This document shows, one piece after another, positions 1 to 8,934 of a stretch of DNA of 64,000 nt. The stretch is taken from NCBI RefSeq assembly GCF_040834005.1, contig NZ_CP162129.1, positions 2,442,001 through 2,506,000 of the forward strand. Reading direction: 5' to 3'. The DNA is from Paenibacillus sp. PL2-23 (lineage in GTDB: Bacteria; Bacillota; Bacilli; Paenibacillales; Paenibacillaceae). The translations under genes and the position numbers were made by a program. Below the pieces are notes generated by a model. It saw nothing but the letters and a program-made list of their open reading frames with translations, was not told the DNA's origin and searched no databases. The first letter of the stretch is position 1. Each line of letters opens with the position of its first letter.

Positions 1-1
1 T

Positions 2-172
2 GCGCCTAATGTTACCTCCTGCGTGTTCGGAGGTGCCGCGCTGGACGAGCTCTATATCACCACCGCGCGGGAAGGACTTTCCGCCAGTGAGCTGGACGCG
101 TACCCCCTCGCAGGCGGCTTGTTCGTAGCAAAGCCTGGCGTCACTGGCACTGCTTCACGCCGCTTTGGCTGA
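2..172 (+). CDS. SMP-30/gluconolactonase-like protein, C-terminal fragment
   Basis: This is the last 56 codons of a gene that enters from the left edge, read in frame 2 to the TGA at 170-172. The visible tail contains CVFGGAALDELYITTAREGL and then LAGGLFVAKPGVTG, the pattern at the end of SMP-30/gluconolactonase/LRE six-bladed beta-propeller proteins, which are metal-dependent lactone hydrolases acting on sugar lactones. The metal ligands lie outside the window, so substrate and activity cannot be judged. The gene converges with the sulfatase gene that ends at 630, and the gap between them is filled by a palindrome array. Confidence 0.8.
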   Translation, partial: APNVTSCVFGGAALDELYITTAREGLSASELDAYPLAGGLFVAKPGVTGTASRRFG

Positions 173-190
173 GCCGCTGTAATGCGCCTA

Positions 191-635
191 AGCAGCCATA
201 ACGACACGAGTGTGGCTATAGCGCAGGAAGTCGCTGCTCAGGCAGCCGTAACGACACCACGTGTCGTTATGAGCAAACTAACCCGCTTCAACCCCGCCAT
301 AGCCACACGAGAGATCGTTATTGCGCCGAATGAGGGGTTAGAAGATGCGATAGCGACACGACGTGTGGCTATAGCGCTGGAAGTCGCTGCTCAGGCAGCC
401 ATAACGACACCACGTGTCGTTATGAGCAAACTAACCCGCTTCAACCCCGCCATAGCCACACGAGAGATCGTTATTGCGCCGAATGAGGGGTTAGAAGATG
501 CGATAGCGACACCACGTGTGGCTATAGCGCTGAATGAGGGGTTAGATAGTACAGCAGCGACACCACGTGTGGCTATAGCGCTGGAAGCCGCTGTAATGCG
601 CCTAAGCAGCCATAACGACACCACTGTCGCTATGG
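191..635. repeat. Array 1: nine tandem palindromic units, period about 51 bp
   Basis: Units aligned on CATA/GATA start at about 197, 247, 298, 349, 400, 451, 502, 553 and 611, giving steps of 50, 51, 51, 51, 51, 51, 51 and 58 bp. Most carry an inverted repeat around CACGTG. The best copy is at 400-424, with arms CATAACGACAC and GTGTCGTTATG around CAC. Between palindromes lie about 25 bp of several different spacer types. Units 226-378 and 379-531 are a nearly exact 153-bp (3 x 51) duplication. The array fills the gap between convergent genes, and its last palindrome overlaps the stop codon at 630-632. There is no T-run, so it is not a classic terminator. Open frames across it are by-products of the 17-codon period. 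Function is unknown. Confidence 0.9.
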
Positions 636-2660
636 CTGGCCCCCCATCGCTTCCACAGCTTCGTCCCGCTTGAAGGATGGGAGCAGATCGCCGATGACGA
701 TGCGGTCTGACATCATCAGCTCTCTATCCGCCTCCGTCGTGATAAGCAGGCACTGCCCTGCGTCCAGAAGCTCCCCGGTTTCGGCGTTGTAGCAGGAGCC
801 GCTCGCTAGTACGCCGTCTGGCGACGGGACAAAGTACAGCTCCCCGTTCGTCCAAGAGCCATTCCGCTGCGTAACCACCCGTGATCCCAGCTCCGACGCG
901 CCGGTTAATAGAGGAGAGCCAAGCCAATAAGGCTCCTTGCTGGATATGCCCAGCAGATGCAGCAGCGTCGGCGCAACGTCAAGCTGGCCCCCAACCGCTT
1001 CATAATGACCGGCATAAGCGCCATCCGGGAGATGCAGGAGGAACGGCACGCTTCTGGTCACCTGCTCTCTCTCAATCGGGCTTGAGGTGTCCGACATAAA
1101 CCGCTCATACAGCTCCCATTGCTGAATGGAGTTGTCATGATCGCCATATATGGCGAATATCGTGTTCTCCCATAAGCCCTCCGCCTGCAGCCGATCCACC
1201 AGCTCCCCAAGCGCGGCGTCGGCATAGTGCGCCGCCTGCAAATATTCCCCCATAATCGTACCCTCCAGCTCCTCCACCTGGAGCGCCTTCTGCTCGTCGG
1301 GAAGCTTATAGGGATGGTGACTGGTCAGCGTGATCATAAACGCGTGGAAAGGCTTCGGAAGCTCGGTCACAACATCCATAGACTGTCTGTAAAAGGATTT
1401 GTCGCCCAGCGCCCATCCCAGCTGTTCGTCCAGCTCATAATGCTTCAGGCTGTAGAACGCGTCATACTCCATCCTGCTGTACATAACATTCCGGTTCCAG
1501 AAGCCGCCTTGATAAGGGTGGAAAACGGAGGCGGAATACCCGCTCGCCTTCAACCGCTCCGGCAGGCATACAAAATCATGGGAGGCGTATTGGATAAATA
1601 CCGATCCGCTCTTTAAGGGCTGCAAGGAGCAGTTGACTGCAAAATCGGCATCGGAGGTGCGACCCTGCGACGTTTGATGATAGAAGCGGGAGAAATATGC
1701 GCTGTCCTGAATCAAACGGTTCAGAACCGGCGTTATTTCGCGCCCGCCAATCGACTTGCCGATGATGAAGCTCTGGAGCGCTTCTACCTGCACCAGCAGA
1801 ACATTGCTCCCCTTGTATGCGCCGAACAGCGGGTCCTGCTCCAGCGACGCTCTGGCGTTCCCACGATCCTTCATCCAGGCCTCCGTCTCATCCAGCTGCT
1901 CCGCGGATACGGCCTCCGCGCCGAACCAGTTCAGCTTCGCGTAACGGTAAGCATCGTAGCCATGAAAGCCAAGTCCGCCCGTCACGTTGTAGATGGATAG
2001 ATTCCACCAGTTTTTTTGGAAGAGGCCCTTGGCCCACGTGTTCGTCGCATGGTTCAGATTGGGTACGAACAAAGAGAAGCCAAGCGCAAATGCGGCCAGG
2101 CTGAAGCCGATGCGGGCGGACGGCTTGCGCCAGCGCGTGAGCGGAGCGGCTGAGGAGCGGAGCTCCGAGCGGCCCCGCCAGATCAGATACACCGCGAAGG
2201 GTACCAGAACGATGGCGTCAGCGAACAGGAAAAAATCCCAATAACGGATCAAGGTCGCAATGCTGCCGCCAAGCGATTCGACTTGGCCCAGCTGGAGCAG
2301 AACGGGTACCGTAATGAGATCCTGAAAATAGCGGTAATAGATAACGTCGGCGAACAGGAGCGCCGACAGCGACAGGTTAAGCCCGATCAAAGCCAGCAGT
2401 CTCCCGCGAGCAGGCAGCAGCAGTGCCCAGAAGGCGAGCATTAGCGCGGCACCGGCTTCCATCATCCTGTCTATAAGAGTCATATCCATATAGGGAACGG
2501 ACAGCAGGCGGTTAAACCAATACAGCTTGAGCTGAATGGCGACGACAAATAACACCATGTCCGCGATAACTAGCCGATTCAGCGCATGCAGGATGAGAGA
2601 GAACGAATGCCGCAGCGAATCACGCTGCTTCGCTTGCGGCATCCCCATTCTTCTATTCAT
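630..2660 (-). CDS. LtaS-like membrane sulfatase (lipoteichoic acid synthase family)
   Basis: A 676-residue protein with about five N-terminal membrane segments (roughly residues 20-220) and an extracellular alkaline-phosphatase/sulfatase domain. GRTSDADF carries the Thr that is the catalytic nucleophile in LtaS, which moves glycerol phosphate from phosphatidylglycerol onto lipoteichoic acid. FAIYGDHDNS holds the later metal-binding Asp/His. Members of the family act as synthase, primase or phosphoglycerol transferase, and the sequence alone does not say which. The start at 2660 (MNRRMGMPQ) is preferred; a frame to 2690 exists. It overlaps the end of the upstream methyltransferase gene by 8 bp, suggesting translational coupling. 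No strong Shine-Dalgarno is visible. Confidence 0.85.
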   Translation of the reverse strand: MNRRMGMPQAKQRDSLRHSFSLILHALNRLVIADMVLFVVAIQLKLYWFNRLLSVPYMDMTLIDRMMEAGAALMLAFWALLLPARGRLLALIGLNLSLSALLFADVIYYRYFQDLITVPVLLQLGQVESLGGSIATLIRYWDFFLFADAIVLVPFAVYLIWRGRSELRSSAAPLTRWRKPSARIGFSLAAFALGFSLFVPNLNHATNTWAKGLFQKNWWNLSIYNVTGGLGFHGYDAYRYAKLNWFGAEAVSAEQLDETEAWMKDRGNARASLEQDPLFGAYKGSNVLLVQVEALQSFIIGKSIGGREITPVLNRLIQDSAYFSRFYHQTSQGRTSDADFAVNCSLQPLKSGSVFIQYASHDFVCLPERLKASGYSASVFHPYQGGFWNRNVMYSRMEYDAFYSLKHYELDEQLGWALGDKSFYRQSMDVVTELPKPFHAFMITLTSHHPYKLPDEQKALQVEELEGTIMGEYLQAAHYADAALGELVDRLQAEGLWENTIFAIYGDHDNSIQQWELYERFMSDTSSPIEREQVTRSVPFLLHLPDGAYAGHYEAVGGQLDVAPTLLHLLGISSKEPYWLGSPLLTGASELGSRVVTQRNGSWTNGELYFVPSPDGVLASGSCYNAETGELLDAGQCLLITTEADRELMMSDRIVIGDLLPSFKRDEAVEAMGGQP

Positions 2661-3810
2661 GCCGCTTGTCCCGAGGAGGAAGCGGGCCAAAAAACTGATA
2701 AAAGTCGGTCTGGATTCGACCGTTGAACAGCTTCCTCTTTTTGTCGGCTTGGCGGCCCATGTAGTGCTCCACCATATCCGAGGGGCTGATCGCGAATACG
2801 GACCAGGTCGGATAATGCAAGGTCATCAGCCCGAATTGACGCAAAGCGGCTTCCGCTTCCCGCTCATCGCCAAGCCGCTCGCCATAGGGCGGGTTCGTCA
2901 TGAATACGCCGTAATCGCCTTGCGGCTTCGCCTTGGCGACTGGCAGCACGCTGACCTTAATCTCCTTGGCGAAGCCCGCGCGCTTGATAGAGGTCTCGGA
3001 AATTTCGATCGCGCGGGGGTCGATGTCTGTGCCTGTAATCTGCAGCGGCACATCATCCCTAACGGCGTCGTAGGCTTCCTCGCGGGCGGCGTCCCACAGC
3101 TTCGCATCCATCCGCTCCCAGCTCTCGCTGTTGAACTGGCGGCGCAGGCCCGGCGCAATGTTCCAGCCGATCATCGCCGCTTCGACCAGGAAGGTCCCGG
3201 AGCCGCAGAAGGGATCGTAGAACGGCCGCTCAGGCCGCCAGCGGCTGAGCAGGATGAGGGCGGCTGCCATCGATTCGCGAATTGGCGCCTCGTTCGACAC
3301 GAGACGGTAGCCGCGCTTGTGCAGACCCGCGCCGGACGTGTCCAGCGTAAGCAGCGCCTCATCGTTCAGGAGAGACACTTCAATGACGTAACGGCCGCCA
3401 TCCTCGTCGAACCACTCCGTGCCGTAGCGCTCCTTCATTTTTTCGACGACTGCTTTTTTAACGATTTTTTGGCAGGCCGGCACACTGGAGAGCAGCGACT
3501 TATGGGAACGTCCTTCTACGGGGAATTCACCATCCACCGGAATCCAATCGGGCCAATCCAGCGCCTTGGTGCCCTCGAACAGCTCGTCGAAGGTCGTCGC
3601 CTTGAATTTGCCCATCCCAATCAGAACGCGGCCCGCCGTGCGCAGCCATAGATTGGTGCGGCATATATCCTCCAGACCGCCGCGGAAGTTGACTCGACCG
3701 TTCTCCACCTGAAGGTCGGCATAACCGAGCTCCTTCAGTTCTCTCGCGACAACGGCCTCGAGTCCCATGGGAGAGGTCGCGATTAAATGCAATTGTTCCA
3801 CTTCACACAC
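2653..3810 (-). CDS. THUMP-domain class I RNA methyltransferase (YpsC/RlmL-like)
   Basis: A 385-residue protein with an N-terminal ferredoxin-like/THUMP region beginning LIATSPMGLEAVVARELKEL (about residues 9-28), followed by a Rossmann methyltransferase domain. DPFCGSGTFLVEAAMIG (about 200-216) is the SAM-binding motif and TNPPYGERLG (about 285-294) is the N6/N2 methylase NPPY catalytic motif. The family makes m2G-type modifications in 23S rRNA. Start choice is uncertain: a GTG at 3810 opens the frame, while a TTG at 3792 preceded by GAAGTGG gives MHLIATSP and may be the true start. It is divergent from the O-methyltransferase gene and overlaps the sulfatase gene downstream. Confidence 0.88.
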   Translation of the reverse strand: MCEVEQLHLIATSPMGLEAVVARELKELGYADLQVENGRVNFRGGLEDICRTNLWLRTAGRVLIGMGKFKATTFDELFEGTKALDWPDWIPVDGEFPVEGRSHKSLLSSVPACQKIVKKAVVEKMKERYGTEWFDEDGGRYVIEVSLLNDEALLTLDTSGAGLHKRGYRLVSNEAPIRESMAAALILLSRWRPERPFYDPFCGSGTFLVEAAMIGWNIAPGLRRQFNSESWERMDAKLWDAAREEAYDAVRDDVPLQITGTDIDPRAIEISETSIKRAGFAKEIKVSVLPVAKAKPQGDYGVFMTNPPYGERLGDEREAEAALRQFGLMTLHYPTWSVFAISPSDMVEHYMGRQADKKRKLFNGRIQTDFYQFFGPLPPRDKRHE

Positions 3811-3939
3811 TCATTTCTATAACGATAATCAAAAAAATGCTTCGGTTAGGACGTTGTATCCTTTCCCGCAAAAACTTACAATTAAGTATAGGTCAAATGG
3901 ACACGCTTTTACAAATGAATCATGGCGGGAGAGAAGACG

Positions 3940-4572
3940 ATGTCGATCGATGAACGATATGTGGAAGGATTATACGCCCGAGACGCTGTGCTGGAGCGGG
4001 TCAAGGAAGGGATCGCAAGCCATGGCATGCCCAGCATCTCCATTGCGGACGGATACGGACGGCTGCTAACTATGCTGGTTCGCATGTCGGGAGCAAGCAA
4101 GCTGCTGGAGATTGGGGCGCTGGGCGGATACAGCGGAATATGTCTGGCGCGCGGACTAGGCGACGGCGGACAGCTGTTATCTCTGGAACTGCTGCCGGCT
4201 TACGCGGAGGTGGCGAAGGCACATTTGACAGAGGCCGGACTTGGCGACAAGGTGAGCTACATGACAGGGGATGCCAAAGAAAGCCTGAATCGGCTTAAGC
4301 AAGAGGGCCGGACCTTTGATTTCTTTTTTATAGACGCCGACAAAGAGGGTTATCCGGTCTACCTTCAATATGCTCTGGAGCTTGCTGAACCAGGCGCGTT
4401 AATCGTCGCGGACAACATCTTGCTGCGTGGAAGAACGACGGATGAAGCGAAGCAAGGACCGGCCGTGCTGGCCGTCCGCGCCTTTAATGAAGGGATCGCG
4501 ACGGACAATCGGCTGGAGAGTACCATTCTCCCCGGCTACGACGGTTTGGCCATTGCGCGAGTGAAAGGGTAG
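3940..4572 (+). CDS. SAM-dependent O-methyltransferase (YrrM-like)
   Basis: A 210-residue class I methyltransferase. LLEIGALGGYSGICLARGL is motif I for SAM binding, and FDFFFIDADKEGYPVYLQYA is the conserved block of caffeoyl-CoA O-methyltransferase-type enzymes, where the Asp residues bind a divalent metal; VADNILLRG follows. The length fits the bacterial YrrM group, several members of which are thought to modify tRNA uridine-oxyacetic acid or small molecules. The ATG at 3940 is chosen because GGGAGAG lies 8 bp ahead; an in-frame ATG at 3922 would place that ribosome site inside the gene. It is transcribed away from the THUMP methyltransferase and ends before a strong hairpin. Confidence 0.85.
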   Translation: MSIDERYVEGLYARDAVLERVKEGIASHGMPSISIADGYGRLLTMLVRMSGASKLLEIGALGGYSGICLARGLGDGGQLLSLELLPAYAEVAKAHLTEAGLGDKVSYMTGDAKESLNRLKQEGRTFDFFFIDADKEGYPVYLQYALELAEPGALIVADNILLRGRTTDEAKQGPAVLAVRAFNEGIATDNRLESTILPGYDGLAIARVKG

Positions 4573-4580
4573 CATAGAAG

Positions 4581-4632
4581 AAGCAAGCAAAAAGGACAGG
4601 GCCGCCAGTCGGCTCTGTCCTTCTTGCTTGTT
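4581..4632. terminator. Bidirectional terminator between convergent genes
   Basis: A long hairpin with arms AAGGACAGGGCC and GGCTCTGTCCTT around GCCAGTC, flanked by AAGCAAG and CTTGCTT that extend the stem. It lies between the stop codons of the O-methyltransferase and the MFS transporter and can end both transcripts. Confidence 0.8.
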
Positions 4633-4637
4633 GTCTC

Positions 4638-5867
4638 TTATTCGCCTGCCTGTTGCTGGGATTTGAACCTCTGCGGCCGACGTCGGATCAAGGTCAGCCA
4701 TACCCAGATGCCATTCAGCAGCATAAGCGCGCCGCATACATAGAACAAGCCTTGAATGCCGATATAGCCGGAGAGAATGCCGCCAGTAATCGGTCCAATC
4801 ATGTTGCCCAGGCTGAGCGTGCTGGTATTGAAGCTGTACGCCCGGCTCTCCATGCCATCCGGCGTATATTGACGGATAAGCGAGTTGACTGCGGGGATCA
4901 ACCCGCCCAGGAAGAGACCAAGCCCAAATCGGGCGAGCAGCAGCTGCCAGACGGTATCCGCCAGCGCCTGAGGAATGAAGGCAAGCGCAGCGCCAATTAG
5001 TGAGACCGCAAGCACCCGCTCCGCGCCGATACGGTCGCTTAGCCGTCCAAGCAATGGCGCGGCCACCATATTGGACAGGCCTGTTACGGAGCCTACAAAG
5101 CCGGCCCAGAACGCTAGATTGGCGGTCGTGCCATGCAGCTCCTGCACGAATAGCGGAATGAGCGTCATGGGGCTCATGCTCGCGAACTGGATCAGCAGGG
5201 TTACACCGAACAGCGCCATAAGCTGCGGGATGCGGCTGATAACCTTGAACCCTTGCAGGACGGAGGCCTGTACGCGCCTCGCCGCCTTGGCCAGGTCAAA
5301 GGATTCCTTCACGACAAACAACGCCAGCAGCGAAGCGATGAACAGCAGGGCTCCCGTAATATAGAAGATAGGACGAAAGCCAACTGCATCCGCCAGCAGT
5401 CCGCCGATGAACGGACCGAGAATGGTGCCCGCAATCGCTCCCGATTGCAGGGAGCCCATGGCGAAGCCCATCCGGTCCTTCGGCGTTGTTGCAGAGACGA
5501 GTGCGATAGACGCAGGGTTGAAGCCCGATATGGTGCCGTTCAGCATACGAAGCAGCAGCAGATGCCAAGGGTTGGTCGCAAAGCCCATCAGCACCATAAC
5601 AATGGCCATGCCGAAGCCGGAGCGGAGCAGCATCATCTTGCGGCCATAACGGTCAGCCAGCTTGCCCCAGATCGGTTGGAAAATAAATGCCGTTACGAAG
5701 TTGCCTGCGAATATAACGCCGGCCCATAAGCCGATTTCATGCGGATCGGACAAGCCGAGCTCGAATTGCAGATACAAGGTGAGGAACGGGATAATCATTG
5801 TCATGCCCGCCATCACAAGAAATTGCCCGAACCATAAGACGATTAGATTCTTTTTCCACTGTTCCAT
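4638..5867 (-). CDS. MFS multidrug-efflux-type transporter (MdtG/TetA-like)
   Basis: A 409-residue protein with the twelve-helix major facilitator pattern. GKLADRYGRKMMLL between helices 2 and 3 is the classic MFS loop motif, repeated in weaker form as GRLSDRIGAERVLA in the second half. The helix 5 stretch GAIAGTILGPFIGGLLAD is motif C (G-x8-G-x3-GP-x2-GG), typical of drug:proton antiporters. It is probably a proton-driven exporter of unidentified substrates. It converges with the O-methyltransferase and diverges from the pilin genes. Confidence 0.85.
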   Translation of the reverse strand: MEQWKKNLIVLWFGQFLVMAGMTMIIPFLTLYLQFELGLSDPHEIGLWAGVIFAGNFVTAFIFQPIWGKLADRYGRKMMLLRSGFGMAIVMVLMGFATNPWHLLLLRMLNGTISGFNPASIALVSATTPKDRMGFAMGSLQSGAIAGTILGPFIGGLLADAVGFRPIFYITGALLFIASLLALFVVKESFDLAKAARRVQASVLQGFKVISRIPQLMALFGVTLLIQFASMSPMTLIPLFVQELHGTTANLAFWAGFVGSVTGLSNMVAAPLLGRLSDRIGAERVLAVSLIGAALAFIPQALADTVWQLLLARFGLGLFLGGLIPAVNSLIRQYTPDGMESRAYSFNTSTLSLGNMIGPITGGILSGYIGIQGLFYVCGALMLLNGIWVWLTLIRRRPQRFKSQQQAGE

Positions 5868-6051
5868 GTCCTCCAGTATAGCATATCCTGCCTATGAATC
5901 TGAAATGGTTCATCCTGCCTATTGCTATAGGTGAAAGGTGTCGTAATAGTGTCGAAATGGATAGATATAAGAGGGTCAATATAGTAGAATAGAAAGAAAC
6001 AATGGGCGGAATCCGCAAGCATGCGGTTGACGTCGGGGGCAGGTGACATGC

Positions 6052-6576
6052 ATGTGGAAGTTGCATAAGCGGGAGTCGGACCGTGAGAGGGGATTTACGC
6101 TTGTCGAAGTGATTGCCGCTTTTTTGATCTTGTCCGTTGTTGCTCTGGCGATGACGACCTTCTTCACCAACGCGATGTCATACGCCAAAGGCAATCAAAG
6201 CAAGACGGTTATGATCAATCTGGCGCGCAACGCGTTATTTTATATGGAAAAGCAGGAGTTTGGCCCCATTCGCACCTATTTCGCCAATCCCGTCAACGGT
6301 GGAGAAATTTCTTGCACAACGGCAATATGTTCGGGGAGAGTCAGGGGGCTTGTATCCAATGGCGATCAGCTGCCTGAGGTGCTTATGCCGACCGTTAACG
6401 GAATCCAATATCAGATTACAATTCAATACCAGCCGGAGCTTATGGCGGAGCTTGGCGCGGAGATGGAGAGCTACCTCATTCCGATTAGCGTAGTGGTGAA
6501 GCTGGCGGAGGGAAGCGGCAATGCCCGCGAGGAAACCAGAGTGGAGGGGTATATCACAAATGAAAGAATACGCTAA
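6052..6576 (+). CDS. Type IV pilus minor pilin (PilV-like prepilin)
   Basis: A 174-residue protein with a class III signal: the basic leader MWKLHKRESDRERG is followed by FTLVEVIAAFLILSVVALAM. Cleavage after the Gly and Glu at mature position 5 are the rules for prepilin peptidase substrates. The hydrophobic helix is followed by a globular region with two Cys close together (SCTTAIC, about residue 85). The ATG at 6052 has AGGTGA 5 bp ahead; a GTG at 6043 is also in frame. It is the first of three overlapping or closely spaced genes and probably supplies a minor subunit for pilus initiation or adhesion. Confidence 0.82.
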   Translation: MWKLHKRESDRERGFTLVEVIAAFLILSVVALAMTTFFTNAMSYAKGNQSKTVMINLARNALFYMEKQEFGPIRTYFANPVNGGEISCTTAICSGRVRGLVSNGDQLPEVLMPTVNGIQYQITIQYQPELMAELGAEMESYLIPISVVVKLAEGSGNAREETRVEGYITNERIR

Positions 6577-7072
6577 GAGGCTGCAGTCAGGCGAAAAGGG
6601 GTTTACCCTGATTGAGCTTATCGCATCCATGGCGCTTATCTCCATCTTCGGCGGCATTATGTATACAGTCATTACTTTCGGTGTCTCCTCGCATAACAAA
6701 ATTCAAATTGAAAACGGACTGAGGGACGAAGCGGACCTGTTGATGTCAGCCATCATCAACGAGCTGTATACAATCGCTCCGGACAAGGTGAGAGAGCAGT
6801 CCAACGGCATTCAGCTTATCGAGACGGGCGTCGCGGGACTTAACGACATCTATATCGACGGGGGACAGCTCCATATTCGCAACGCCCCTCTTGTAATTAG
6901 TTCGACAATCGAAAGCGGCTCCTCCATTAAGCTGGATTGTGAAGGTTATGGGGAGTCCGAGGACGGACCAAGAGAATGTGCGACAGGATTGATCGAAATT
7001 GATCTGGTGCTTAGCAAGGCGGTGCAAGGCCAATCGAAGCAGCTTACGCTTAGAAGCAAATTTGGTTTTTAG
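6560..7072 (+). CDS. Type IV pilus minor pilin (PilW/PilJ-like prepilin)
   Basis: A 170-residue prepilin. The leader MKEYAKRLQSGEKG is followed by FTLIELIASMALISIFGGIM, with the Gly/Phe cleavage site and Glu5. It starts at the ATG at 6560, with GGAGGGG about 9 bp ahead and still inside the previous gene, so the two frames overlap by 17 bp and are probably translationally coupled. A Cys pair near the C-terminus (LDCEGYGESEDGPREC) could form a D-region disulfide like that of other pilins. The function is inferred from the N-terminus and context only. Confidence 0.82.
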   Translation: MKEYAKRLQSGEKGFTLIELIASMALISIFGGIMYTVITFGVSSHNKIQIENGLRDEADLLMSAIINELYTIAPDKVREQSNGIQLIETGVAGLNDIYIDGGQLHIRNAPLVISSTIESGSSIKLDCEGYGESEDGPRECATGLIEIDLVLSKAVQGQSKQLTLRSKFGF

Positions 7073-7086
7073 GGGATGGATAAGCG

Positions 7087-8880
7087 ATGATACGGAACGA
7101 TGAACGCGGATATGCCTTGATGCTTGTCGTCTTTATGATCCTTCTGTTTACGCTGCTTGGGGTATCCATTCTCGGCGCCAGTCTTGGGGGAGCGGTTCGG
7201 ACCGAGACGAAGGAAAATGATGTGCAAAGCTTACATTTGGCGGAAAAGGCGCTGAATGAGGCAGTCTCGTATCTGGTCTCTGAATATAATGGACGGCTGG
7301 ATATTAGCCCGGATGAGCTCCAGTTGTATATGGACAGCCTGCAGCAGAAGGACTCCGATGAGATCGCGTTGCTAACCGGTTCTGCCACCAATACAGAATT
7401 GCTGGGGGCTGGGGCTCAAATTACAGATATTGAGGTCGTGAAGGATGAACTGAATGATCTCAGCTATAAGCTTACGTTAACGGCCGAGGCCGAAGTGAAC
7501 GGCGTAAGGAGAACGCTGGTGCAGGAGGTATATATTGATTCGTATCCTGAGTTTTTACGATATGCGTACGGCTCGGAGCAAAATGTGATTATGAACGGCT
7601 CGCCGTATGGGATGGGCAACATATATGCCGGCGGTGAGCTGTTAATTGACAATCGAGCGGAATATACATACAAAGGCCTTGTGCTGCGAGAGCCAACACA
7701 ATATCCAGAAATTGATGGGGATTTGTTTGTGCAATCACTTGCCTCGATTAAATATCACGATCCATTGGCAGGGGGCTATGTGTCTATACCGACCAATAAT
7801 CCCAGCAAGCTGAAGGAAATTGCGGGGGTTGGCTATGAAAATGTTCACATTCGTGATTCCAGCAAATTTATATCCATCAATGTAGAGGAATCCTTCCTGG
7901 ACAAGGCGGCTGAAGCGGCGGGTTCTCCGCCAGGACTTCGGGAAGAGCTTGAGGCAGTATTCTCGGAAGCTAACTTGAATCCTTTTATTCAGAAGCTGGT
8001 GGAACATGGAGTTGGTCGAATAACGTACAGGGCTGAGCCCAAGCTTCCTAATTGGGATGACGCCGACGAGGTCCTAGCCTACGAGATAGAGAGAAAGGAT
8101 TACGAGGACAACTATTTAAGCTTATTTAACAGTCCTCTAACTGGATCGGTCATATTTGATGATGATTTGACGCTGGATGGCATTTCCTACAAGCAGCTGG
8201 TATATGGTCTGGATTTGGACGCTGTCGACGCCAAGTCCAAGGGCAAATGGTTTATCGTAAACGGCGATCTCAAGATTGACAACTATAGCGTAGAGGATCT
8301 CATCGTGAAGGCCAATATTCTCGTAACGGGAACCGTTGCCATTACGGGTGAGAATATTAAAGTGGACAGCACCATCTTTTGTTTAGGCTTGGGGGAGGCT
8401 GACCCCACGACGATTGTACAAGATGCGGAGCTGCAGGGGATTGAAGAGAATGGCGCGGTAAAGCAGCTTGTGCTGATCTCTAAGCCTAAGATATTGTTAA
8501 ACCGGTTTGAGGCGTTTACCAATTTTGGCCGATTCGAGGACGAAGCGACCATTAGAGCAAACACATTGGATGCGTTTTTTTATACGGATGGCGAGGCGGA
8601 GCTGTATGGCGTAGGCTCTATGTTTTGGCTGAACGGAGGTTTTTTTGCCAAAGGCGATTTGACGATTAACGCGGTTCTTGGCCATGTGACCGAGAAACCT
8701 GATGAGACAGGCATCGATTTTAATACGATTCAGTCGCTGCCGTCCGTCAATGAATTGGATTCCAGATTTATTATTGATTACAATAAACAAATATTTGAGG
8801 ATCAAAATACAGGCTTGCCAAGGGTAAAGCAAATTAGCGTGTTGATTGGCAAGCGACAGCTAAAGCATGGAAGCCAATAA
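7087..8880 (+). CDS. PilX-like pilus assembly protein with long C-terminal domain
   Basis: A 597-residue protein. It starts MIRNDERGYALMLVVFMILL, a PilX-type N-terminus: a short charged leader, then Gly-Tyr-Ala and a hydrophobic helix, without the usual Phe-Thr-Leu. The rest is a long, mostly beta-rich region with no motif I can name; it includes the repeated type of phrase VNGDLKIDNYSVEDLIVKAN and ITGENIKVDSTIF, suggesting a parallel beta-solenoid. It sits 14 bp after the second minor pilin in the same operon and is much longer than usual PilX proteins. A role as a tip or minor component is inferred from context. Confidence 0.7.
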   Translation: MIRNDERGYALMLVVFMILLFTLLGVSILGASLGGAVRTETKENDVQSLHLAEKALNEAVSYLVSEYNGRLDISPDELQLYMDSLQQKDSDEIALLTGSATNTELLGAGAQITDIEVVKDELNDLSYKLTLTAEAEVNGVRRTLVQEVYIDSYPEFLRYAYGSEQNVIMNGSPYGMGNIYAGGELLIDNRAEYTYKGLVLREPTQYPEIDGDLFVQSLASIKYHDPLAGGYVSIPTNNPSKLKEIAGVGYENVHIRDSSKFISINVEESFLDKAAEAAGSPPGLREELEAVFSEANLNPFIQKLVEHGVGRITYRAEPKLPNWDDADEVLAYEIERKDYEDNYLSLFNSPLTGSVIFDDDLTLDGISYKQLVYGLDLDAVDAKSKGKWFIVNGDLKIDNYSVEDLIVKANILVTGTVAITGENIKVDSTIFCLGLGEADPTTIVQDAELQGIEENGAVKQLVLISKPKILLNRFEAFTNFGRFEDEATIRANTLDAFFYTDGEAELYGVGSMFWLNGGFFAKGDLTINAVLGHVTEKPDETGIDFNTIQSLPSVNELDSRFIIDYNKQIFEDQNTGLPRVKQISVLIGKRQLKHGSQ

Positions 8881-8888
8881 TTGAACCA

Positions 8889-8934
8889 AAGAAGAAGCCC
8901 CTCGGGAGTTTATTCCCGAGGGGCTTCTTCTTCA
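8889..8934. terminator. Bidirectional terminator
   Basis: A hairpin with arms GAAGAAGCCCCTCGGGA and TCCCGAGGGGCTTCTTC around a short AT loop lies between the stop codons of the convergent pilX-like gene and the Ig-like protein gene. It is GC-rich and perfectly paired. Confidence 0.88.

Noticed and set aside
191..635. CRISPR array
   Set aside because: Spacers are duplicated, the repeat is degenerate and no cas gene is present; array 2 units are conserved in full.
182..673. Open frame of 163 codons across array 1, and an antisense frame at 391-624
   Set aside because: The repeat period is a multiple of 3, so a stop-free unit stays open; the peptide is just the repeat translated, with no ribosome site.
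2536..3651. 371-codon plus-strand frame over the sulfatase and methyltransferase starts
   Set aside because: It spans two intact minus-strand genes and has no recognisable domain.
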